6,788 bases of DNA from JAZDCJ01 sp036311985 (GTDB taxonomy: Bacteria > Actinomycetota > Actinomycetes > Actinomycetales > Micrococcaceae), in assembly GCF_036311985.1 (NCBI RefSeq), contig NZ_JAZDCJ010000096.1; one strand, 5' to 3'. The notes beneath the pieces were generated by a model. The model did not search any database, had not been told where the DNA came from, and saw only the letters and a program-made list of their open reading frames with translations. Each line of letters begins with the position of its first letter. The stretch's first letter is position 1. Positions 1 to 4,618 of this stretch are shown piece by piece. Both the position numbers and the translations under genes were made by a program.

Positions 1-29
1 GGGTCAAGTCCCTTGGAGTGGTGTAGTGC
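1..29 (+). repeat. Left terminal inverted repeat of the first IS
   Basis: Compared with the reverse complement of 1390-1418, 21 of 29 bases match, including the blocks AGTCCC (7-12) and AGTGGTGTAG (17-26) at identical spacing. The true tip may lie at or just before base 1. Confidence 0.8.
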
Positions 30-48
30 TGCGTGACCCTCTCGGGGT

Positions 49-1296
49 TCAGGCGGTCAGTGCGGGGAGGTCCTCCTTGTCGATGTCGGTGCCGCCGGTG
101 GCGACGATGGTGAGGCGGGACTTGGCGAGGATGTCGAGTCCGAGGTAGCGGCGTCCTTCGGCCCATTCGTCGGTCTGCTCGGCCAGGACAGCTCCGACGA
201 GACGGATGATCGCGTCGCGGTTGGGGAAGATCCCGACGCTGTCGGTGCGACGGCGGATCTCGCGGTTGAGGCGCTCGTTGGGGTTGTTCGACCAGATCTG
301 CTGCCACAGTCCTTCGGGGAAGCTGGTGAACGCGAGGATGTCCTCACGTGCGGCGGCGAGGTGCTCGGCGACGTCGGGCAGCTTGTCGTCGACGTAGTCG
401 ATGAGCCGGTCGAACTGCGCCGCGACCGCTGGTGCGTCGGGCTGGTCGTAGACGCTGTGGAGCATCGCCTTGACCGCCGGCCACATGCTCTTGGGGGTCA
501 CGGACATGAGGTTCGCGGCGTAGTGGGTGCGGCACCGCTGCCAGGCGGCTCCGGGCAGGTTCGCTGCGACCGCGTCCTTCAACCCGGGGTGGGCATCGGA
601 GGTGACGAGCCGGACGCCGGCCAGGCCGCGGGCGACGAGGTCGGCGAAGAACTCGTTCCAGGCCGGTCCGGTCTCACTGGTGGCGATCCGCAGGCCGAGG
701 ACCTCGCGGCGACCGTCAGCGTTGACGCCGGTCGCGACCAACGCGACCGTCGAGACGACTCGGCCGCCTTCGCGGACCCTCATCGTCAACGCGTCCGCGG
801 CGACGAACGTGAACGGGCCAGCCTCGTCGAGGGGCCGGTGGCGGAACTCCGCGACGAGCTGGTCCAGATCGGCGGCCATGCGCGAGACCTGCGACTTCGA
901 CAGGCTGTTGATGCCCAACGTCTTGACGAGCTTGTCCATCCGGCGCGTGCTGACGCCGGCGAGGTAGCAGTCAGCGACGACGGTGATCAGAGCGGTCTCG
1001 GCCCTCTTGCGGCGTTCGAGCAGCCACTCGGGAAAGTAGGACCCCTGTCGTAGCTTCGGGATGGCGACGTCGATCGTGCCGACCCTGGTGTCCAACGGGC
1101 GGTGCCGGTAGCCGTTGCGCTGCGCCGTCCGGTCCGGGCCGGGCCGGCCGTACTCGGCGCCGACCACGGCGTCGGCGTCGGCCGAGAGCAGGGCGTTAAT
1201 CATCGTCTGCAGCAGCGAACGCATCAGATCGGGGCTGGCCTCGGCGAGGGCTTCGCCAAGCAGCCCAGCAGGGTCGACAATGTGTGGAGCGGTCAT
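49..1296 (-). CDS. IS256-family (Mutator-type) DDE transposase, 415 aa
   Basis: This enzyme cuts and joins the ends of its own IS. The ATG at 1296 is chosen because AAGGA lies 6 bases upstream and the N-terminus MTAPHIVDP is typical; an in-frame upstream start at 1344 would add 16 unlikely residues. Family marks in order: an N-terminal block with RNGYRHR (about residues 60-66) and VAIPKLRQGSYFP; the first catalytic Asp in VAADALTMR (D168); the second in LVTSDAHPGL (D234); the CRTHYAANLM block (about 255-264); and the catalytic Glu in SNNPNERLNREIRRRT (E341), followed by GIFPN. The length is normal for the family and the frame is open throughout, so the protein is probably active. It ends at TGA 49-51. 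It is clearly different from the second transposase at the right edge. Confidence 0.95.
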   Translation of the reverse strand: MTAPHIVDPAGLLGEALAEASPDLMRSLLQTMINALLSADADAVVGAEYGRPGPDRTAQRNGYRHRPLDTRVGTIDVAIPKLRQGSYFPEWLLERRKRAETALITVVADCYLAGVSTRRMDKLVKTLGINSLSKSQVSRMAADLDQLVAEFRHRPLDEAGPFTFVAADALTMRVREGGRVVSTVALVATGVNADGRREVLGLRIATSETGPAWNEFFADLVARGLAGVRLVTSDAHPGLKDAVAANLPGAAWQRCRTHYAANLMSVTPKSMWPAVKAMLHSVYDQPDAPAVAAQFDRLIDYVDDKLPDVAEHLAAAREDILAFTSFPEGLWQQIWSNNPNERLNREIRRRTDSVGIFPNRDAIIRLVGAVLAEQTDEWAEGRRYLGLDILAKSRLTIVATGGTDIDKEDLPALTA

Positions 1297-1389
1297 CGTG
1301 TGTCCTTCTTCGAGTCGGTTGTGAGAGATCACTCGAAGGATCACGCGGTGGCCGCGTCCACGTCCACACCAGGGACGAACTCGACGACC

Positions 1390-1418
1390 GCGCTACACCA
1401 CTATGCGGGACTCAACTC
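1390..1418 (-). repeat. Right terminal inverted repeat of the first IS
   Basis: On the minus strand this arm reads GAGTTGAGTCCC, four bases, then AGTGGTGTAG, mirroring the left arm. It also supplies the last residues (GVESRIVV) and the TAG stop (1393-1395) of the truncated integrase frame, which shows that the integrase reading frame runs into the IS. Confidence 0.8.
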
Positions 1419-1986
1419 CGGGGAGCTCTTCAAGCGCGATTGCGGAGGCCCCCTTCTTGCCCTTGGGTTGGGTGATGCGTTCAAGGTCGCGGATCGGGTT
1501 CCGCGCGATTGCGCCGCTGCGCACCGCGAGGGCCATCATTCCGCTGAGGGTCGAGCGGCAATTCTTGGCCGCACCATGCCCGGCCTCGCGGTGCACAGTA
1601 GTCAGGAACTTCTGCAACTTATCGGGCTTCGCTTCGGCGACGGCGAGATCGCCGATTCGCGGCGTGATGTGCGCGGTCACGGCGTATCCATACGTCTCAA
1701 TAGTTCCCTCGGATCGGCCAAGATCCCGCCGATCCTCCAAAAACCTCTGCCCGAGGACCTTCAAGGTCGTTGTGGCCTTAAGCTCGCCGCCTCTACTGTC
1801 CTCGATCCTGAGAAGAGACTGTTTCAGCATGGATACGGCTTTTGCGCGGGTCGGAGCGACCTTCTGGATTTGACGGGCCTTGCCGTCTGAGGATCGATAG
1901 CGTGCTCGGGCCCGCCACTTGCCAGGGTGGATTTCAACCGTGTTGATGGCGCCGTAGGTGCCAATCTCCAGCCTTGGACGAGCCAT
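1393..1986 (-). pseudogene. int: Tyrosine recombinase (integrase), 3' end cut off by the IS
   Basis: A phage/ICE-type integrase would recombine the element's attachment site with the chromosome. The remaining frame is 197 aa. Residues 1-60 (MARPRLEIGTYG, GKWRARARYRSSDGK) look like an AP2-like arm-binding domain. Residues about 72-165 (TLKVLGQRFLEDR, TIETYGYAVTAHITPRIGDL, AARNPIRD-type end) look like the SAM-like core-binding domain. The frame then reaches GASAIALEELP, where such proteins enter the catalytic domain, and is broken at codon 190 by the IS end; the last 8 residues come from the IS repeat. The Arg/His/Arg/Tyr catalytic residues are therefore absent here. The ATG overlaps the TGA of the upstream regulator (TGATG), so translation is probably coupled to it. 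The missing 3' part may lie left of the window. Confidence 0.88.
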
Positions 1987-2729
1987 CAAAGGCGGTCCAA
2001 GGCTGATCGCATTTCGGCGACCAGCACACGGGTAACGCGGCCGCGGGCCTGCGGCGTGCTGTCATTGCCAGCCCGTCTTGCAGACTCATCTTCCAGTGAA
2101 CGTGTCCACAGGGTCTGCGCCAACTGCTGCAGTCGGGCGGTACCTACACCCAACTTCTTGGCTGCCCGCTTCTCGGCCTGGCTGCCCTCAGGACTTCCGA
2201 AGGGGAGTGGTTGTCCCGCCTCAGGTGGCATCTGGGATTGTTCGAGAAGATGGTCGAATGCTCGGTTTCGCTCGGCGGGTGTCAGCGCCTTGGACCCCTG
2301 CTCCTTGGTCCTTCGAATGACTTCTTCTTCGAGGGCCTCGTCGAATCCCTCAAGGGCATCGATATTCGACTGGTCTCGACTAATGGCAGGCGAAACGACC
2401 TCCTGACCATTCAAAGCAGCGTCGACCCATGCGCGGCTGGCAAGGGAGCGCTCATCGGGCCCAAGGGCAAGGACTTCAGCAGAGCCAAGTAAGTCCGAGA
2501 GTGTCTGCGGCCTTCCGAGCAGGTCGCCACAAGCCCATGCCAGGAACAGCAAAGTAGGGAGGGTCAGCGAGGCTTGCCCCCGCTCGATGTTGCTTACGCT
2601 GCTCGCACTCCACGTCGCCCCATGCGCACGGGCCGCACCGGCCACCTGATCCAACGTAAGTCCGTGCTCCTTACGCATGCGGGCCACGTACGCGCCGACG
2701 GCTTCGGAGATCGTCTGAGGATTCGTCAT
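1986..2729 (-). CDS. XRE-family HTH transcriptional regulator, 247 aa
   Basis: This is a DNA-binding regulator, probably the repressor of the element. The Cro/CI-type helix-turn-helix covers about residues 8-70: YVARMRKEHGLTLDQVAGAA, then SASSVSNIERGQ as recognition helix and turn, then LTLPTLLFLAWACG. The rest (about 85-247) is hydrophilic and charged and ends in a segment with KKLGVGTARLQQLAQTLWTRSLEDE and GRVTRVLVAEMRSAL, a C-terminal pattern I recall from actinobacterial XRE proteins near excisionases; its function is unknown to me. The ATG at 2729 is preferred over an in-frame start at 2765, which would add 12 residues across the promoter-like sequence. There is no good Shine-Dalgarno, and a -10-like TATCCT ends 6 bases before the ATG, so the mRNA may be leaderless. 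It overlaps the integrase start by one base, so the two form an operon. Confidence 0.87.
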   Translation of the reverse strand: MTNPQTISEAVGAYVARMRKEHGLTLDQVAGAARAHGATWSASSVSNIERGQASLTLPTLLFLAWACGDLLGRPQTLSDLLGSAEVLALGPDERSLASRAWVDAALNGQEVVSPAISRDQSNIDALEGFDEALEEEVIRRTKEQGSKALTPAERNRAFDHLLEQSQMPPEAGQPLPFGSPEGSQAEKRAAKKLGVGTARLQQLAQTLWTRSLEDESARRAGNDSTPQARGRVTRVLVAEMRSALDRL

Positions 2730-2735
2730 GTCTTC

Positions 2736-2765
2736 AGGATACAAAACTTGTAGATGGCTGTGCAA
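2736..2765 (-). promoter_or_regulatory. Possible leaderless promoter of the regulator-integrase operon
   Basis: On the minus strand TTGCAC (2765-2760) and TATCCT (2741-2736) are 18 bases apart. The -10-like box ends 6 bases before the regulator ATG, which puts the likely transcription start on or next to the A of that ATG. Leaderless mRNAs of this geometry are common in Actinobacteria. The -35 match is weak and no transcript data are available. Confidence 0.45.
2740..2752. promoter_or_regulatory. Dyad TACAA-N3-TTGTA, candidate operator 1
   Basis: This is a perfect 5-bp dyad lying between the -35 and -10 boxes proposed for the regulator, where a bound repressor would block its own transcription. 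It belongs to a 10-bp near-repeat, TCAGGATACA at 2734-2743, which recurs as TCAGGTTACA at 2776-2785, exactly 42 bp away (four helical turns). That the XRE protein binds here is inferred. Confidence 0.5.
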
Positions 2766-2767
2766 GC

Positions 2768-2776
2768 TGATAGTTT
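2768..2776 (+). promoter_or_regulatory. Possible extended -10 of the excisionase promoter
   Basis: The sequence TGATAGTTT fits TGN-TANNNT. A weak -35-like TTGTAG at 2748-2753 is 17 bases upstream of TAGTTT. A start near 2783 would leave a leader of about 36 bases and would lie inside the second dyad. This is a motif reading only. Confidence 0.35.
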
Positions 2777-2780
2777 CAGG

Positions 2781-2802
2781 TTACAGAATCCAGAACCTGT
2801 AA
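2781..2802. promoter_or_regulatory. Dyad TTACAG-N10-CTGTAA, candidate operator 2
   Basis: This is a perfect 6-bp dyad over the expected transcription start of the rightward gene. It overlaps a second dyad, TTTCAGGTT (2774-2782) with AACCTGTAA (2794-2802; 8 of 9 pairs). It shares the TACA/TGTA half-site with operator 1. Binding by the XRE repressor or by the excisionase itself would shut off the rightward promoter; which one binds is unknown. Confidence 0.5.
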
Positions 2803-2818
2803 GTCGCGAGAGGATGAC

Positions 2819-3043
2819 ATGACTATCCAGTTCGATTCGATTCCGAAGGTGTTTGAGCCGACCCCGAAGTCACTGCTGACTGCGCAAGACCTGTCTGCCC
2901 AGATTGGCTGGTCGGTGTCGACGATCTATCGAAAGCGCTCACTCGGGGAACCAATGCCCAGGGCGCTGAAGATCGGCGGACACGTTCGATGGCGCCAGGC
3001 GGACATTGATGCCTGGGTCGAAGAGCAGCTTGAGGAGCAGTGA
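2819..3043 (+). CDS. Excisionase/AlpA-like small HTH protein, 74 aa
   Basis: This is a small DNA-binding protein of the MerR-like excisionase type (HTH_17/AlpA group). The winged HTH spans about residues 18-68: LLTAQDLSAQIGWSVSTIYRKRSLGE, then PRALKIGGHVRWRQADIDAWVEEQ, ending in the classic 'R(W/F)...DI..W' wing and helix. It would bend attachment-site DNA to steer the integrase toward excision, or act as a transcription activator; the sequence cannot separate these. The ATG at 2819 has a GAGAGG Shine-Dalgarno about 5 bases upstream. The gene is divergent from the regulator-integrase operon across the 89-bp dyad-rich region, as in phage and ICE decision circuits. It has no close downstream partner: a hairpin follows its stop. 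Confidence 0.85.
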   Translation: MTIQFDSIPKVFEPTPKSLLTAQDLSAQIGWSVSTIYRKRSLGEPMPRALKIGGHVRWRQADIDAWVEEQLEEQ

Positions 3044-3054
3044 ACAGACAAGGG

Positions 3055-3104
3055 CCAGCCGGGGGTGCTCAGAAGAACGAACTGGGCACCCTGCGTTCGG
3101 CTGG
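3055..3104 (+). terminator. Imperfect hairpin after the excisionase gene
   Basis: The outer stem CCAGCCG (3055-3061) pairs with CGGCTGG (3098-3104); the inner stem GGGTGC (3063-3068) pairs with GCACCC (3086-3091), with an asymmetric internal loop. It begins 12 bases after the stop codon, the position of a transcription terminator. No T-tract follows, so it may be a U-less actinobacterial terminator or another RNA structure. Confidence 0.45.
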
Positions 3105-3386
3105 GAGCTCGACAATCACGCGTTCAAGGCAACGAAGAGAAGCCGAGGCGTGGTTGGCCTGAGCCCTGCGCTGGAAGCCATCGGCGGCATTGTCCAGTAC
3201 ATCCGACCGACCATCTCTGGTCCGTCTGCCAGCTCCGATTCTGAGTCGGATCCGATGAGAAGTTCTCCTCATGACGACCCAAAGGAGCGTCTTCTGCGAC
3301 CGCCGCGATGTCGGATCTCTGGCCTGAATGGGTGAGGTCGAAACCGCATTCCAAGCAACAACTCGAAGTAACGAAAGGAACCCGCC
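3105..3386. other. Gene-free spacer with a cluster of short dyads
   Basis: No frame here has convincing protein character; the open frames on both strands lack ribosome sites or recognisable motifs. What stands out is 3234-3278: TCCGA (3234-3238) with TCGGA (3246-3250), the perfect palindrome TCGGATCCGA (3246-3255), ATGAG (3255-3259) with CTCAT (3268-3272), and GAGAA-G-TTCTC (3257-3267), framed by GTCG and CGAC. These could be an operator for the downstream gene or a small structured RNA. No clear promoter for the gene at 3387 was found. Confidence 0.35.
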
Positions 3387-3728
3387 ATGAGCGAGTACAA
3401 CCAGAACGACGACAGGCAATTCGAGACCGCAACGGTCGGCATCGCAGGAGCCGCGCCGACTATGCCGAGGCGACCTGCCACAGTGACGAAGCGTCGGAAG
3501 TCGAAGACTGAAAAGGAGCTCTACGTAGAAGCAGAGGAGCGCGCCGCCTCACTTCGGGAAAGGCTCCTTGCTAGGCGCTCGAAGAACCGTGACGAACTGG
3601 TCGAAGACCTCTACCGAAGGTTCCGAATTGGTGCGATCGACGGCGACCTCGATGAAGCTGACCGAATCGCTCAGTTACGGGCGCAGCTCAGTGCTTCGTG
3701 GGTCGACGGACACTCGGAGTCGAACTAG
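3387..3728 (+). CDS. Hypothetical charged protein, 113 aa
   Basis: I do not recognise this family. The ATG has a good Shine-Dalgarno (AAAGGA at 3374-3379, 7 bases away) and the frame shows normal high-GC codon use, so it is probably real. The first 30 residues are polar and low in structure (MSEYNQNDDRQFETATVG), followed by a basic patch, TKRRKSKTEKE (about residues 34-44). Residues 45-105 are strongly charged and predicted helical (YVEAEERAASLRERLLARRSKN, DELVEDLYRRFRIGAIDGDLDEADRIAQLRAQL), suggesting a coiled coil. There is no signal peptide or membrane segment. It sits directly before the oriT-like region and the mob genes on the same strand, so a mobilization or element-maintenance role is possible, but this rests on position only. 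Confidence 0.72.
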   Translation: MSEYNQNDDRQFETATVGIAGAAPTMPRRPATVTKRRKSKTEKELYVEAEERAASLRERLLARRSKNRDELVEDLYRRFRIGAIDGDLDEADRIAQLRAQLSASWVDGHSESN

Positions 3729-4008
3729 TGCGAGCATTCGGACGGGCGCAACTGCATCGTTGCGAGCCAATTTCGGCGACACAAGTCGGTTCTCGGGGGT
3801 GGATCGAAGGAGGGGGCAGCGCACCCTCCTCGCAAGCAAAGGACCGAACTCGGAGCGTCAGCGAGGGGTTCGGTGCGGCCCGACCAAACGTTCGAGCGAA
3901 GCGAGAAAAGTTTACGGTCGGGTTGCTTGCCAGTCGGTTGGTACCTGAGGTCCACGGGGATGCGTCAATGACACACATCCTCAGGGGGCAACCGGCTTGG
4001 AGGGGCCA
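3729..4008 (+). other. Inverted-repeat-rich region, candidate oriT
   Basis: This 280-bp stretch between the hypothetical gene and mobC carries no convincing gene but at least five dyads: CGCAAC-N6-GTTGCG (3747-3764), AGGAGGG-N9-CCCTCCT (3808-3830), ACCGAAC with GTTCGGT (3843-3874), CCCGACCAAAC with GTTT-AC-GGTCGGG (3879-3922) and the long repeat at 3932-3997. Clustered dyads just upstream of a MobC-relaxase pair are the usual setting of an origin of transfer. The relaxase would nick here and MobC would help open the DNA. The same dyads could also regulate mobC. The minus-strand open frames across it look like by-products of high GC. Confidence 0.55.
3932..3997. repeat. Long imperfect inverted repeat (19-bp arms) before mobC
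   Basis: The arms at 3932-3950 and 3979-3997 match at 15 of 19 positions. The paired blocks are CGGTTG with CAACCG and CCTGAGG with CCTCAGG, separated by a symmetric 3-base mismatch; one further mismatch is a T-G wobble. The 28-base loop contains GATGCGTCA and TGACACACAT, themselves partly complementary. The start of the right arm includes CATCCTC (3976-3982), similar to the CATCCTG-type nick motif of IncP/IncI relaxases. It ends 11 bases before the mobC GTG, close to its Shine-Dalgarno, so it could also control translation. Confidence 0.7.
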
Positions 4009-4095
4009 GTGAGCGAGGAACGAGCGAACAACAAGCGCCCGACCAGCGGGGTAACCGTAGCGCCAGCGGAGGGTGCCCCGCTTCCGCATGTGAGT

Positions 4096-4111
4096 CGTCG
4101 CGCAAGCGACG
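4096..4111 (+). repeat. Hairpin with GCAA loop inside the mobC 5' region
   Basis: CGTCGC pairs perfectly with GCGACG around a GCAA loop (GNRA type). A second compact dyad, TGCGCC-T-GGCGCA, follows at 4125-4137. Both lie in the low-complexity part of mobC, and could be extra oriT or regulatory structure or simply GC-rich sequence. Confidence 0.35.
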
Positions 4112-4332
4112 GCGAGAGGGGCGGTGCGCCTGGCGCATCGCCCCGGGGCCCGGGAGAGGCCGTTGCGGTGCGGATGCACCGTGACGACCTCGACGCGCTC
4201 ACCGCGGTGCAGCGGCACCTCGGTGTCAGTAGGTCGGAAGCCCTGCGACAAGCGGTGCAGATCGTCGCGCAGGCGATGAGCGATGCATCGTCGATCGAAG
4301 CCGCACAGCGATCTTTGGCGAAACATCTTGAG

Positions 4333-4353
4333 GCCCGACGGCCCGACGGCCCG
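4333..4353 (+). repeat. 8-bp tandem repeat causing the mobC frameshift
   Basis: The unit GCCCGACG occurs at 4333-4340 and 4341-4348, followed by a partial copy, GCCCG, at 4349-4353. One extra 8-bp unit moves the frame by 8, which is not a multiple of 3. Deleting one unit joins the N-terminal RHH frame exactly to the C-terminal MobC frame, which is strong internal evidence that the ancestor had one unit fewer. Confidence 0.9.
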
Positions 4354-4618
4354 TCATCGTCGAGGTCGACGGTGGCGCGGTCGCCGAGCTCAAGGAGGGG
4401 CTTCAGAAGGTTGCCGAGCGATATACCCGACAGGCGTTCCAGCTTCAGAAGATCGGCAACAACGTCAACCAGATCGCCAAAGTTGCGAATGCCAGGGGCG
4501 AGGTGGACGCCGACGCGGTCCGCTCTGTCGAGCGTGCGATCGACCGCCTGTCCGGGGCGATGGAACAAGACGCAAAGCGAGATTCGGCGGTGTCCATGAA
4601 GCTGGGGGAAGTCCTCTG

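Larger units (their letters stand above)
1..1418 (-). mobile_element. IS256-family insertion sequence, apparently complete
   Basis: The unit is one minus-strand transposase gene bracketed by imperfect terminal inverted repeats (1-29 and 1390-1418). Both ends share AGTCCC, four variable bases, then AGTGGTGTAG. A length of about 1.4 kb fits the IS256 family. The right end falls inside the integrase gene at its codon 190, so the element looks inserted there. The left tip lies on or very near base 1, so the left flank and the 8-9 bp target duplication usual for this family cannot be seen. The exact ends are uncertain by a few bases: the right tip could be 1418-1420. The member within the family was not identified. 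Confidence 0.85.

Noticed and set aside
361..1053. Long plus-strand open frame opposite the first transposase
   Set aside because: It is antisense to a clear IS256 transposase, has no ribosome site or domain, and shows the composition expected from the opposite strand of a high-GC gene.
1102..1890. Plus-strand frame of 262 codons across the IS-integrase junction
   Set aside because: It crosses an IS boundary and lies antisense to two recognised genes; no motif supports it.
3006..3335. Plus-strand frame of 109 codons overlapping the end of the excisionase gene
   Set aside because: It starts inside the excisionase, lacks a ribosome site and has low-complexity Ser/Pro/Arg composition with no recognisable fold.
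3069..3432. Two overlapping minus-strand frames in the 3105-3386 spacer
   Set aside because: Both run into the well-supported gene at 3387, have Cys/Arg/Ser-rich composition, and lack ribosome sites; a CLECG stretch is not enough to call a zinc protein.
3688..4326. Minus-strand frame of 212 codons over the oriT-like region and mobC
   Set aside because: It is antisense to mobC and to the dyad cluster, with atypical Arg/Cys-rich composition; probably a by-product of GC bias.
4283..4618. In-frame extension of the relaxase by 112 codons upstream of 4619
   Set aside because: That part is an alternate frame of mobC with no domain character. The ATG at 4619 has a Shine-Dalgarno-like sequence and the stop-start overlap expected of a mobC-relaxase pair.
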